The position numbers and the translations under genes were made by a program. From Cryomorphaceae bacterium 1068 (lineage in GTDB: Bacteria; Bacteroidota; Bacteroidia; Flavobacteriales_D; Cryomorphaceae): a DNA stretch of 64,000 bases. Shown here in pieces: positions 1 to 9,340 of this stretch (the first letter of the stretch is position 1; each line of letters begins with the position of its first letter). The notes beneath the pieces were generated by a model, which saw only the letters and a list, made by a program, of their open reading frames with translations, had not been told where the DNA came from and did no database searches. The stretch lies in NCBI GenBank assembly GCA_027214385.1, contig JAPVXR010000015.1, positions 7,501-71,500 of the forward strand, in the 5' to 3' direction.

Positions 1-2
1 TA

Positions 3-2531
3 ATTTATCATTTCACTGGTGCAGTTGGTGGTTCTTCTCCAAAAGGAGGACTATTACTCGCCGATGATGACTTGTTATATGGTACTGCCCAATTTGGTGG
101 AAGCTTGAGCCAAGGAACTATTTTTAGCATTAACCCTATCGGAAATGTTTTTAATGTTGTTTATGAGTTGAACAACACATCATCAGACGGACGCTATCCG
201 GTTGGTCGTTTGATTCAAACCGACTCGGGTTTGCTTCTAGGGACATGTTCGGAAGGAGGAACTTCAGGAACCGGAACAATATTCTCTTGCTCAACTGCGG
301 GAGTATTTACCAGGCTTCATAGCCTTTCTGCTTCATCAAACGGAGGATTTCCCAAAACGGGTCTCACCGATGGTGAGGATGGATTTTATTATGGTGTAAC
401 AGAATTCGGCGCAGCCAATGGATTTGGATCATTATATAGAATTGAGGAAACAGGAAGTTTCGCCAAACTCAGAGATATGCAATACACCGAGGATGGAAGC
501 AATCCCGTTGGTGGTCTGACACTTCTTGAAAGTGGAGATCTTGTGGGGACAACTACTTCAGGCGGAGCGAACAACTTTGGAACTGTATTTAGCTACAATG
601 AATCAGGACTAGAAAAAATCCATGATTTCAGCTTACCTCTGGGAGGCTCAGGTCCAAATGGGTCAATTATTTCCGGTACTGACTTCTATGGTGTTACCTC
701 ATCTGGTGGTCTTTTCAATACAGGTGTATTCTACACTAACGGACTGAACGGGGAAAGAACTAAAATCTACGACTTTAATGGACCTCTGGATGGCCAAGAT
801 CCAAATGGCGAGATCATTGAAGTTGAAAGCGGGGTTTTTTATGGCACCTTGAGGTTTGGAGGTCCTAATTCTGCAGGAACCGTTTACAGCCTGACTGAAA
901 ACGGCGAGTTTGAACTGATTCATGCTTTTGATGGCAACAATGGCGGCCAATTTCCCTACTCAGGATTAGTAGCCCACACTGACGGAAACTTCTATGGAAC
1001 TACCATAAACGGAGGAAGTAATGGCGATGGGGTTATCTATCGTATTACATCTGAGGGTACTTTTGAGAAGCTATATGACCTATTCGGATTCTTTGACGGC
1101 GGAAGCCCTGAGGCAGGATTGGTTGAAGGTGCCGATGGACTTCTATATGGTCTGACTACAGAGGGCGGAAACTTCAACGGAGGTACACTCTTTCAATTCA
1201 ATCCTGAGAGCTTATCCTTTGGTGTAGTCCACCAATTCAATACTTCCCTGCACGGAAATGCGCCGATCGGCAACCTTTTACTTCACTCAGATGGCAGCTT
1301 CTATGGAACTACCACTGAAAACGGACCGGAGGAAGGAACACTTTTCCGCTACAACTTAGATACAGGGTTTGAAGTACTTCACTCTTTCAACCCTACTGCT
1401 GACGGCTTTATGCCTGAAGGAGCTTTGGCTGAAGATGAAGTAGGAACCGTTTACGGGTTTTGCACCCAAGGTGGCGGCCTAAACGGCGGTACTGCCTTCA
1501 AGTATTCAGAGAGCAACGGATTTGAGAAAATCTATGATTTCTCTTCAGGCGATAGCCGCAATCCAACGGGCACCCCCGTACTCTTCTTTCCTGAATGCCT
1601 GGACAACTCAGGGTGTGTGGCTTCCGAACCATGTTCCGTTGGAGTATGCAACTTTGGTATTTGCGACGAAGTGGCCATCAATCCTCAATTCAGCACCATT
1701 CAATTAGGAATATGCGAAACAGGCCTTGACTTATTTGACATGGAAATTGCGCTGAATATAGACATAAGTCCGGGAGGAGTACTAACTATTGCGGGCAATG
1801 ACTTCGATCTGGATGAAGGTATAACCTCCTACGTGCTTGAAATTATTGGGCTTCCTGCAGATGCAAACGCAATCGATTTGAGTTATGAATTCGAAGCCAC
1901 GGGCTGCACAGGCCAAACAGGAAATCTAGGTACGGCGCCGATTCCATGCCCACCCATTGAAACCACATTCCGCGTTGATGCGAGCAATATTGACGTTGAT
2001 CTTGACGGAATGCACGTTGGCGGAAACTTCCAAGGCTGGACTCCTTCTGAGAACCCAATGACTGAGGTTGAACCGAACATCTGGGAAATTACCATTGAGG
2101 TAGGTTCAGGAGAATATGAATTCAACTTTTTTAACGGGTCGAGCCTTTTTGATGGTGAATACGTGGTCGGCGATTGTGCCTCAAGTGGTAAAAGGGCATT
2201 AAGCGTTGGCAGTGAAAGTCAAGTCATAGAATTTTGCTGGGAAGAGTGTTTTTACGACTGTAACTTTTTGGGTACTCATGAAGACAAAGCGCTCAGCTTT
2301 AAATTGTACCCCAACCCTATCGAAAGAGGAAATGATTTGATTATCAATGCTCCTTCAGTAGATGGCAACTGGAATTACTTCATCGTCGATATTACCGGTA
2401 GAATGGTCAAATCAGGCAATTTAAATGGTAGCAACCGAGTAAATAGTAGTGAGTTCGCTTCGGGGATGTATCACATCTATTTAAGAAGCGGAGTATCCTA
2501 TACGAAAGCGGAAAAGTTCATCGTTCGCTAA
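3..2531 (+). CDS. GloVer-repeat secreted protein with C-terminal T9SS sorting domain (5'-truncated by window)
   Basis: The frame is open from base 3, so the true start and any signal peptide lie upstream of the window. About ten repeats of roughly 48 residues follow the pattern P-x-G-x-L...DG-x-hYGTT-x-x-GG...GT-h-F, which is the choice-of-anchor GloVer repeat; together they probably form a beta-propeller or beta-solenoid. After a Cys-rich linker (around 1600-1690) comes an E-set/starch-binding-like stretch (around 1960-2200, with MHVGGNFQGW) and then a type A T9SS C-terminal domain (LYPNP, DITGR, GMYHIY, EKFIVR). The protein is inferred to be exported by T9SS and anchored at or released from the cell surface. 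The ligand is unknown. A bidirectional terminator follows. Confidence 0.85.
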   Translation: MYHFTGAVGGSSPKGGLLLADDDLLYGTAQFGGSLSQGTIFSINPIGNVFNVVYELNNTSSDGRYPVGRLIQTDSGLLLGTCSEGGTSGTGTIFSCSTAGVFTRLHSLSASSNGGFPKTGLTDGEDGFYYGVTEFGAANGFGSLYRIEETGSFAKLRDMQYTEDGSNPVGGLTLLESGDLVGTTTSGGANNFGTVFSYNESGLEKIHDFSLPLGGSGPNGSIISGTDFYGVTSSGGLFNTGVFYTNGLNGERTKIYDFNGPLDGQDPNGEIIEVESGVFYGTLRFGGPNSAGTVYSLTENGEFELIHAFDGNNGGQFPYSGLVAHTDGNFYGTTINGGSNGDGVIYRITSEGTFEKLYDLFGFFDGGSPEAGLVEGADGLLYGLTTEGGNFNGGTLFQFNPESLSFGVVHQFNTSLHGNAPIGNLLLHSDGSFYGTTTENGPEEGTLFRYNLDTGFEVLHSFNPTADGFMPEGALAEDEVGTVYGFCTQGGGLNGGTAFKYSESNGFEKIYDFSSGDSRNPTGTPVLFFPECLDNSGCVASEPCSVGVCNFGICDEVAINPQFSTIQLGICETGLDLFDMEIALNIDISPGGVLTIAGNDFDLDEGITSYVLEIIGLPADANAIDLSYEFEATGCTGQTGNLGTAPIPCPPIETTFRVDASNIDVDLDGMHVGGNFQGWTPSENPMTEVEPNIWEITIEVGSGEYEFNFFNGSSLFDGEYVVGDCASSGKRALSVGSESQVIEFCWEECFYDCNFLGTHEDKALSFKLYPNPIERGNDLIINAPSVDGNWNYFIVDITGRMVKSGNLNGSNRVNSSEFASGMYHIYLRSGVSYTKAEKFIVR

Positions 2532-2549
2532 CGAAAATACTGAGACAAA

Positions 2550-2583
2550 AAAATAGGCGCACCCAAATGGATGCGCCTATTTT
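2550..2583. terminator. Bidirectional rho-independent terminator
   Basis: A 12-bp perfect stem (AAAATAGGCGCA / TGCGCCTATTTT) encloses a 10-nt loop and lies between the converging ends of the GloVer gene and tpx. It has an A-run on one side and a T-run on the other, so it can work in both directions. Confidence 0.85.
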
Positions 2584-2598
2584 TATGAATAAGAAGTT

Positions 2599-3108
2599 CT
2601 AGTTCTTTAGTTTCTCCACTGCTTTGAGCGCCTCCTCATAATTAGGCTCGACAGTAATATCATCAGTAATCTGAGTATAAGTGATTTTGTTGTCTTTATC
2701 TACTACAAAGACTACCCTTGAGCTCAACCCTTTGAGAGGTCCGTCAGTCATAAGGGTTTTATACTCATCTGTGAAGTTTCCTCTGAAATCTGAGGCAATT
2801 TTCACGTTTTCAATTCCTTCTGCTGCGCAAAATCTTTTCATGGCAAATGGCAAATCCTTTGACACAATCAAGCCCGTTACATCTGCATGGCCGCTCAGTT
2901 CTTTATTAAAACGCTTCGCTTCAAGCTGACAGATTCCTGTATCGAGACTAGGCACTGCCACAATCACTTTGATTTTGTCTCCGTGGTCGTATAGCGATTC
3001 TTCTGATAAATCTTCTTTCACGTAGGTAAAGTTCGGAGCTGTATGTCCGGCTTCAGGAACATCTCCCAGTAAATGCACTGGATTTCCTTTAAATTTTGTC
3101 TGGTTCAT
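2599..3108 (-). CDS. tpx: Thiol peroxidase Tpx (atypical 2-Cys peroxiredoxin)
   Basis: This 169-residue protein has the full length of the Tpx family, which reduces hydrogen peroxide and alkyl hydroperoxides using thioredoxin. The peroxidatic cysteine is C60 in VPSLDTGICQLEAKRFN and the resolving cysteine is C94 in DLPFAMKRFC, both in the classical spacing for an intramolecular disulfide. It is probably cytosolic because no signal peptide is visible. It starts 20 bp after the purL stop on the same strand, so cotranscription with purL is likely. The start is ATG, and the next gene on the opposite strand converges on it. Confidence 0.95.
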   Translation of the reverse strand: MNQTKFKGNPVHLLGDVPEAGHTAPNFTYVKEDLSEESLYDHGDKIKVIVAVPSLDTGICQLEAKRFNKELSGHADVTGLIVSKDLPFAMKRFCAAEGIENVKIASDFRGNFTDEYKTLMTDGPLKGLSSRVVFVVDKDNKITYTQITDDITVEPNYEEALKAVEKLKN

Positions 3109-3128
3109 GGATTAAAATTTTTTCTTGT

Positions 3129-5381
3129 TTAAGAAGTAACACTTGAATTGAGCTTTCGTTCGAGGCTATTCAAATAAACATCAGAGGCATCATCAATAAA
3201 TCCGAAATGAGAATCGTCAATCACCATTTTTCCTCGGGTCACATGACCCAACAGCGTAAATGGAACCTTGGTCTTTCTCATGGCCTCGATGAAGTCATCT
3301 TCAAAATCAGGATCCAAGGTCACAATGATTCTGCCTTGAGCCTCCCCGAAAAGGAAAGCGTCCAAACGAACATCGGCATCTGCAGTGACATCAAAGCCAA
3401 AACCTCGGTGTATACCCATTTCCACAAGAGTCGTAAATAAGCCTCCATCGGAAACGTCATGCGCCGCATTGATCAAAGCATCATCGATAAGACTAAGTGT
3501 GGCAGCTTGTACCTCGAGCTCCCGCTCCATATCGAAATGAGGAGCCGGTGATCTCTTCACGCCTCTCAAGGTGTGTAAGTACTCACTTGCTGCCAGGTCG
3601 TTTTGGCTTTCGCCAATTAAGAAAATCAAATCACCCTTTTCTTTAAAATCAAGGGTCATGACTCTATTCACGTTATCTATCAAGCCGATCATACCTATGG
3701 TAGGCGTTGGGAAAACAGGAACAGCTTCCGCACTTTCGCTTACCGTCTGGTTGTAGAAACTCACATTTCCTCCCGTTACGGGCGTATTAAAGCTCTCACA
3801 AGCTGCACTCATTCCTTTTATAGCCATTACAAATTGCCAGTAGGCTTCAGGATTGTACGGGTTCCCAAAGTTGAGACAGTTTGTAATTGCCGAAGGCTTT
3901 CCTCCCGAACAAACAATGTTTCGAGCAGCTTCAGCCACAGCAATCGATGTTCCCGTTTTGGGATCATTGTGAACGTAACGAGCATTGCAATCTACCGTCA
4001 TGGCAATTCCCTTACCCGTTCCTTTTATATTGGCAACACCTGCATCAGACGGTCCATTGGTAGTCATATTTCGTGTTCCGACCATCGTATCGTATTGCTC
4101 GTAAACCCATCTCTTAGATGCTATATTCGGCAATGAGATCAGCTTCATAGCTACTTCAGGGTAGTTATCCGGCTCTGAAATTTTGTCAATGTCAAACTTC
4201 TGATTTTCGGCAAAGTAGGCCGGCTCTTTGTACTCTCGATCATAAACAGGCGCTCCGCCACCAAGAACCAAATCGTGCGCAGGAACAGTTGCAACCATTT
4301 CTCCGTGCATGTAGTATTCAAGCTGACCTCCTTCGGTTACTTCACCAATCTCTACCGCATTCAGGTCCCACTTTTCGAAAATGTCTTCAACGATTTTTTC
4401 TTTGCCTTTGTGAACCACCACGAGCATTCGCTCTTGTGATTCTGATAGCAATATTTCAAATGGCAACATACCCTCTTGACGAGTTGGTACTTTGTCCAAA
4501 TCGATTTTCATTCCAAAACCGCCATCGGCGCTCATCTCGCTAGTGGAGCAAGTAATCCCTGCAGCACCCATGTCTTGCATTCCCACTACGGCATCAGTTT
4601 CAGCCAATTCAAGAGTCGCTTCGAGAAGCAATTTTTCCTGAAAAGGGTCACCCACTTGAACGGATGGCAAGTCATCTGCCGAATCGTCGCTTATATCTTT
4701 TGAAGCAAAAGAAGCTCCATTAATTCCGTCTTTTCCAGTAGCGGAACCCACGATGTAAACAGGGTTTCCAACTCCTGAAGAAGTTGCGCTAATTGTCTTG
4801 TCAACATCAACAATACCAACACTCATCGCATTCACCAATGGATTCGTATTGTAGCTTTCATCAAAGAAAACCTCACCGCCAAGTACGGGTATCCCGAAAG
4901 CATTTCCGTAATCGCCTATTCCTTTTACAACTCCACGCAGCAACCACTTGGTGTGTTCATTTTCAATCGGGCCAAAACGAAGGCTATTCAACTGGGCTAT
5001 CGGGCGGGCTCCCATAGTGAAAATATCGCGATTGATCCCTCCTACCCCTGTTGCTGCACCTTGATAAGGCTCGATGGCCGAAGGGTGATTGTGCGATTCT
5101 ATTTTGAAAGCACAAGCCAACCCGCCGCCTATATCTACCAAACCGGCGTTCTCCTCTCCTGCTTCTACAAGCAAGTGATCTCCCTTCTTGGGTAGCGTTT
5201 TCAGCCATTTAATACTGTTCTTGTATGAACAGTGCTCTGACCACATGATGCCGAATATGCTCAGCTCAGTAAAATTGGGCGTGCGACCCAAAACTTCTTT
5301 GATCTTATCAAACTCCGACTCGAGCAATCCCAAACTCTTGGCTTGCTCTAAGGTTACTTCATCGTGAAGGGCGGTTTCCAT
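3129..5381 (-). CDS. purL: Phosphoribosylformylglycinamidine synthase subunit PurL (small type)
   Basis: The 750-residue length fits the small PurL that works with separate PurS and PurQ, not the roughly 1300-residue fused enzyme. It converts FGAR, glutamine and ATP to FGAM in step 4 of purine synthesis. Visible signatures are the N-terminal SEHCSYKNS, the ATP/FGAR-binding ESHNHPSAIEPYQGAATGVGG (written here only as a motif around residues 95-115), GGVGGINRDIFTMGARP-type glycine-rich sequence, and the AIRS-like C-terminal half with HDVSDGGL. PurS and PurQ are not in the window. The start is ATG; a TACTTTTG -7 box lies 29 bp upstream. Confidence 0.95.
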   Translation of the reverse strand: METALHDEVTLEQAKSLGLLESEFDKIKEVLGRTPNFTELSIFGIMWSEHCSYKNSIKWLKTLPKKGDHLLVEAGEENAGLVDIGGGLACAFKIESHNHPSAIEPYQGAATGVGGINRDIFTMGARPIAQLNSLRFGPIENEHTKWLLRGVVKGIGDYGNAFGIPVLGGEVFFDESYNTNPLVNAMSVGIVDVDKTISATSSGVGNPVYIVGSATGKDGINGASFASKDISDDSADDLPSVQVGDPFQEKLLLEATLELAETDAVVGMQDMGAAGITCSTSEMSADGGFGMKIDLDKVPTRQEGMLPFEILLSESQERMLVVVHKGKEKIVEDIFEKWDLNAVEIGEVTEGGQLEYYMHGEMVATVPAHDLVLGGGAPVYDREYKEPAYFAENQKFDIDKISEPDNYPEVAMKLISLPNIASKRWVYEQYDTMVGTRNMTTNGPSDAGVANIKGTGKGIAMTVDCNARYVHNDPKTGTSIAVAEAARNIVCSGGKPSAITNCLNFGNPYNPEAYWQFVMAIKGMSAACESFNTPVTGGNVSFYNQTVSESAEAVPVFPTPTIGMIGLIDNVNRVMTLDFKEKGDLIFLIGESQNDLAASEYLHTLRGVKRSPAPHFDMERELEVQAATLSLIDDALINAAHDVSDGGLFTTLVEMGIHRGFGFDVTADADVRLDAFLFGEAQGRIIVTLDPDFEDDFIEAMRKTKVPFTLLGHVTRGKMVIDDSHFGFIDDASDVYLNSLERKLNSSVTS

Positions 5382-5409
5382 AGGTGTGATTTCAGTGAAA
5401 ATGAAGAGT

Positions 5410-5417
5410 CAAAAGTA
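5410..5417 (-). promoter_or_regulatory. Promoter -7 box for purL-tpx
   Basis: On the minus strand the sequence reads TACTTTTG, an exact match to the Bacteroidota -7 consensus TAnnTTTG, ending 29 bp before the purL ATG. I do not see a convincing TTG -33 element at the usual distance. Confidence 0.5.
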
Positions 5418-5536
5418 GTGAATTTGAAAGGAAAGAAACCGACGTAATGCAAGGCTTTTGATAAATAAATCATTCAGCAAGCTGACTTGACTCGAGTATC
5501 AATTAGAGAATAAACTCCCACTTAAATTAAACCCAT

Positions 5537-5544
5537 TATTTTTG
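5537..5544 (+). promoter_or_regulatory. Promoter -7 box for the membrane protein-SDR-amidohydrolase operon
   Basis: TATTTTTG matches TAnnTTTG and lies 13 nt before the TTG start at 5558. This would leave a leader of only a few nucleotides. No clear -33 element is seen. Confidence 0.45.
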
Positions 5545-5557
5545 GACTAAAAAGAAA

Positions 5558-6877
5558 TTGGCAGGTCTCCTCTTTATCATCTACGCAGCTATTTTCTCCT
5601 TTCTTATCCTGAAATGGAAATTCTTCAATGTACATGGAATTTCCAGGAGATACCTCTTGCTGGCTTTTGCCCTAAAGCTTTGTTTTGGGTTCCTGTTGGG
5701 CTGGATATACACAGATCATTATACCGATCGCAAGACGGGAGACACCTACCGATTTTTTGATGATGCTCAAATCATTTATGAATCAGTTGATGATGGCTTG
5801 GATGTTTACCTCAAACTACTAACCGGAATTGGGATGGAAGAAGACGAAGTGGCCATGAAATACTACCATAGGATGACTCATATGGAACGGTCCTATTCTG
5901 AGGCTTTCTTCAACGACAATCAAACCATCATTCGAGCCAACGCGCTGATCATGCCCTTTTCGAGGGGAAATTACCATGTCCATATTGCATTTTGGTGTTT
6001 TGTTTCTATGATTGGCCTTACGGCAATACTCAAAGTGTTGACACGCTATTTCCCAAGAAAGAGAATTGCTATGTTCACAGCAGTTTTCTTACTGCCTACT
6101 GTTCTCTTCTGGGGATCAGGAGTTCTTAAAGAACCCATTCTACTTCTTGGATTAGGACTATTCTTCAGAGGGATTATGCGCTTTGCCTATGGCGAATTCA
6201 AACCCCAAAATGCTCTGGGTTTTCTATTGGGAATTGTTTTTCTGGTTATCACCAAAGGCTACGTATTGTTTGCCTTGATTCCTGCATCTGCCGGATTGCT
6301 TTTGGCTCGAGCATTTCCCAATCGCAACTTCTGGCTCATGTTTGGGATTCCACATCTCGTGCTGCTACTTCTGGTTTTTTTGGGTCCCTTGATCAACCCG
6401 ACTTTGGACTTTGCGCAACAGATGAATTTAAAGCAAGCGGCATTCTTTAATGTAGCAGCAGAATCAGACTCGGGTTCATTGTTGGAGTTGCCATCTATTG
6501 ATCATTCGTCTGATCTACTCTTGAATGCGCCAAATGCTTTGCACGTAACTTATCTCAGGCCTTGGCCATGGGAATGGACCAACTTTCTTTACATTCCTGC
6601 AGCTCTGGAAAATCTCTTCCTTTTCATTGCTCTCGGATTGATGCTCTGGAATTTCAGAAGACCATACGGATTGGCTGTGCCCATTTTCGCCTTCGGGTTA
6701 AGTGCAGTCTTGGTTTTGGGTGTCCTTATTGGAGAAGTCGTACCCGTTCTGGGAGCAGTGGTACGCTATAAGATGCCCGTGCTAATTTTCCTTTTTGTAA
6801 TCATTTTTGCGCTCACAGATCATGTCATGCTCCAGCGCCGATTTCCTATTCTTAGAAAAAAATTGAAAAAATTATGA
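5558..6877 (+). CDS. Multi-pass membrane protein, GT-C-glycosyltransferase-like candidate
   Basis: This 439-residue protein has about nine to ten hydrophobic segments, beginning at residues 2-19 and 31-52. A long first loop carries GDTYRFFDDA (residues 61-70), and later come a FWGSGVLKEP segment and a RPWPWEW...ALEN segment. Acidic residues in a loop after the first membrane spans, with these later motifs, recall polyprenyl-sugar-dependent GT-C enzymes and related Bacteroidota membrane proteins. I infer that only weakly and cannot name a substrate. The start is TTG; the alternative internal starts would remove the first membrane span. The stop overlaps the next ATG by 4 nt, so translation is probably coupled. 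Confidence 0.7.
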   Translation: MAGLLFIIYAAIFSFLILKWKFFNVHGISRRYLLLAFALKLCFGFLLGWIYTDHYTDRKTGDTYRFFDDAQIIYESVDDGLDVYLKLLTGIGMEEDEVAMKYYHRMTHMERSYSEAFFNDNQTIIRANALIMPFSRGNYHVHIAFWCFVSMIGLTAILKVLTRYFPRKRIAMFTAVFLLPTVLFWGSGVLKEPILLLGLGLFFRGIMRFAYGEFKPQNALGFLLGIVFLVITKGYVLFALIPASAGLLLARAFPNRNFWLMFGIPHLVLLLLVFLGPLINPTLDFAQQMNLKQAAFFNVAAESDSGSLLELPSIDHSSDLLLNAPNALHVTYLRPWPWEWTNFLYIPAALENLFLFIALGLMLWNFRRPYGLAVPIFAFGLSAVLVLGVLIGEVVPVLGAVVRYKMPVLIFLFVIIFALTDHVMLQRRFPILRKKLKKL

Positions 6878-7626
6878 GAACAGCACTCGTAACAGGAGCC
6901 ACTGCCGGCTTTGGAAAAGCAATCGCAGAATCTTTGGCAAAAGCCGGATACCGACTAATCATTACGGGTCGCCGCGCTGAGAGACTTGATCAACTCTGCG
7001 AAGAATTAAGTCCTTTGACAAAAGTCCTGACCATGCCTTTTGATGTAAGGAACGAAACCGAAGTGAATGCCGCATTTGAAAAGCTTCCCGATGGTTGGAA
7101 AAACATTGACGTTTTAATAAACAATGCAGGATTGGCGCTGGGAAAAGCTCACTTAGAAGGTGGCCTCACTGCAGACTGGGATCAAATGATGGACACCAAT
7201 GTGAAAGGCCTACTTTATGTTACCAAAGCGGCGATGCCATTACTGAAGAATTCCAAGAACGGGCACATACTAAACATCGGATCGATCGCGGGAACAGAAG
7301 TTTACCCCGGCGGAAATGCTTATTGTGCTTCTAAGCATGCTGTGAACGCATTGTCAAAGGCGATGAGAATCGAATTGTTGCCTCTCGCAATCAGAGTAAG
7401 TCAGATAAGGCCGGGTTTAGCTGACACCGAATTCTCCGTAGTGCGCTACAAAGGTGACAAAGAAAAGGCCGACGAAGTTTACAAGGGGTTTGACGCTTTG
7501 AAGGCAGAAGACATCGCCCGAGCTGCGCTTTTTATTCTTGAGTCCCCTCGCCATGTCTGCATCAACGATTTAGAAATAACACCAACTGCGCAAGCCAATG
7601 CCTATCTCCTTGAAAAGAATCGTTAA
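6874..7626 (+). CDS. SDR family NAD(P)-dependent oxidoreductase (YdfG-like)
   Basis: This is a 250-residue classical short-chain dehydrogenase. The dinucleotide-binding TGATAGFG is at residues 7-14, NNAG at 83-86, and the catalytic triad is S137, Y150 and K154 (YCASK). TGRR at residues 31-34 suggests NADP(H) preference. The sequence resembles the YdfG/serine 3-dehydrogenase group, which oxidises 3-hydroxy acids or reduces malonic semialdehyde, but the true substrate cannot be read from sequence. It overlaps the membrane protein gene by 4 nt and the downstream amidohydrolase by 29 nt, so the three form one transcription unit. Confidence 0.9.
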   Translation: MRTALVTGATAGFGKAIAESLAKAGYRLIITGRRAERLDQLCEELSPLTKVLTMPFDVRNETEVNAAFEKLPDGWKNIDVLINNAGLALGKAHLEGGLTADWDQMMDTNVKGLLYVTKAAMPLLKNSKNGHILNIGSIAGTEVYPGGNAYCASKHAVNALSKAMRIELLPLAIRVSQIRPGLADTEFSVVRYKGDKEKADEVYKGFDALKAEDIARAALFILESPRHVCINDLEITPTAQANAYLLEKNR

Positions 7627-9235
7627 CCTCAGCCTCCTTGTCATTTTGCTCTCCGGTTGCTTCAAATCGGAAGAAGCAGACTTAGTGGTTCACAATGCGT
7701 TAATTTATAGTGTGGACGAACAATTTTCCACCTATCAAGCCATGGCTATTAAAGATGGCAAGATCATCGAACTTGGTCCCGAAAGAGAAATATTAAACCG
7801 CTATCGCGCAAAGGAAACGTATGATGCCCAAACGAGATTTGTCTATCCTGGGTTCTACGATGCTCATTCACATTTCTTGGGTTACTCTAGAAATCAGGGA
7901 GAAATCAACCTATTCGGAGCAAAATCTTTTGACGAAGTAGTGGAGCGAATTCAAAAATTCGTTGCCAAATCTGATCGCGAATGGATCGTAGGTCGAGGTT
8001 GGGACCACAACAAGTGGGAAGTGAAAGAATTTCCAAACAAGGCATTGCTCGATAGCCTGTTTCCAAATCGGCCCGTCCATTTGACACGAGTAGATGGACA
8101 CGCCGTGTTGGTAAACTCTGAGGCTTTAAGACGTTCACAAATAGACAACACCACACAAATAGAAGGTGGATTAATCGAAAAGGATGAAAATGGCGAATTG
8201 ACGGGTATTCTTCTCGACCGGGCTGAAGAATACGCAGGCGAAGCCATTACTCCAATGAGTGTTGACCTTCAAGCCAAACTGATCGCAGAAACTGAAAAAG
8301 AATGTTTCGCTGAGGGCTTGACTTCAGTAACAGATGCAGGGCTGTCTGTGAGTGACATCAATTTCTTGGACAGTTTGCAAAAAACAGGTGATGTGAGTAT
8401 TCGGGTTTACGCCATGTTAAGGCAAAACGAAGAAGCATTTGAATTCATGCGTAATGGCCCACTCAAAACGGAAAATCTTCATGTGAGTTCAGTGAAAATA
8501 TACGCGGACGGAGCGCTGGGTTCGAGAGGAGCTTTGTTAAAACAACCCTATTCCGACGATTCTGAAAATATCGGTCTCAGGCTCGTATCCGATTCTACCC
8601 TACAAAAGTATGCTTCGGCAGCTTTAGAAAATGGCTTTCAGGTTTGTACACACTGTATCGGCGATTCGGCAAATGCATTTGTTCTGGAAGTTTACGCTGA
8701 AACCCTAGAGGGAATAAATGACCTCCGATGGCGAATAGAGCACGCTCAAGTCGTTTCACCCGAAGACTTACACTATTACAAAGATTTTGGAATCATTGCT
8801 TCAGTTCAACCCACTCATGCCTCATCCGACAAGGGCTGGGCAGAAGACAGATTGGGCCCTGACAGGATTGCACATGCGTATGCGTTCAACACATTGAAAA
8901 ATCAGTTGGGTTGGATCCCTCTGGGCACTGATTTCCCGGCTGAGCCGATGTCGCCAATTTCTACCTTCTATGCGGCTGTTTTCCGAAAAAGCCCCGATGG
9001 AACAGACGAAGCTCCTTTTCAGCCCGAGGAGGCACTCTCCCGCGAAGACGCCCTGAGAGGAATAACCTTCTGGCCTGCATTGGCCTCTTTCGAAGAACAA
9101 GAAAAAGGGAGTTTGGAACCGAACAAAATCGCAGATTTCGTTGTGATGGACACTGATCTCATTCGCTCATCGGAAGAACGTGTTCTCACCTCGAAGGTAA
9201 TTGCCACCTTTCTTTCAGGAAAACGGGTGCATTAG
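7598..9235 (+). CDS. Lipoprotein amidohydrolase (YtcJ/NfdA-like metal-dependent hydrolase)
   Basis: The 545-residue protein begins with a lipoprotein signal (ISLKRIVNLSLLVILLSGC), so it should be anchored in a membrane after export. The amidohydrolase fold is shown by the metal-binding HSH in YDAHSHFLG, a DGALGSRGALL segment, the histidines in CTHCIGD and RIEHAQ, and the late aspartate in LGTDFP. This is the YtcJ-like group, which includes N-substituted formamide deformylase; the substrate is unknown. The start overlaps the SDR gene by 29 nt, and the lipobox supports this start. An exported hydrolase in an operon with a cytosolic SDR is unusual. Confidence 0.88.
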   Translation: MPISLKRIVNLSLLVILLSGCFKSEEADLVVHNALIYSVDEQFSTYQAMAIKDGKIIELGPEREILNRYRAKETYDAQTRFVYPGFYDAHSHFLGYSRNQGEINLFGAKSFDEVVERIQKFVAKSDREWIVGRGWDHNKWEVKEFPNKALLDSLFPNRPVHLTRVDGHAVLVNSEALRRSQIDNTTQIEGGLIEKDENGELTGILLDRAEEYAGEAITPMSVDLQAKLIAETEKECFAEGLTSVTDAGLSVSDINFLDSLQKTGDVSIRVYAMLRQNEEAFEFMRNGPLKTENLHVSSVKIYADGALGSRGALLKQPYSDDSENIGLRLVSDSTLQKYASAALENGFQVCTHCIGDSANAFVLEVYAETLEGINDLRWRIEHAQVVSPEDLHYYKDFGIIASVQPTHASSDKGWAEDRLGPDRIAHAYAFNTLKNQLGWIPLGTDFPAEPMSPISTFYAAVFRKSPDGTDEAPFQPEEALSREDALRGITFWPALASFEEQEKGSLEPNKIADFVVMDTDLIRSSEERVLTSKVIATFLSGKRVH

Positions 9236-9340
9236 ACTAATCCATCCGACAGACACTTAGACTGATCCATTAACGGAAACGTGTCATTCGTACACCCATT
9301 TGAAATAATCCTTATTTTGGAGCCTTAAATTTTGATGTAA

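Noticed and set aside
72-1560. The 144-150-bp periodicity in the first gene as a CRISPR-like or satellite array
   Set aside because: It is protein-level GloVer repetition inside one open frame; the DNA copies are diverged.
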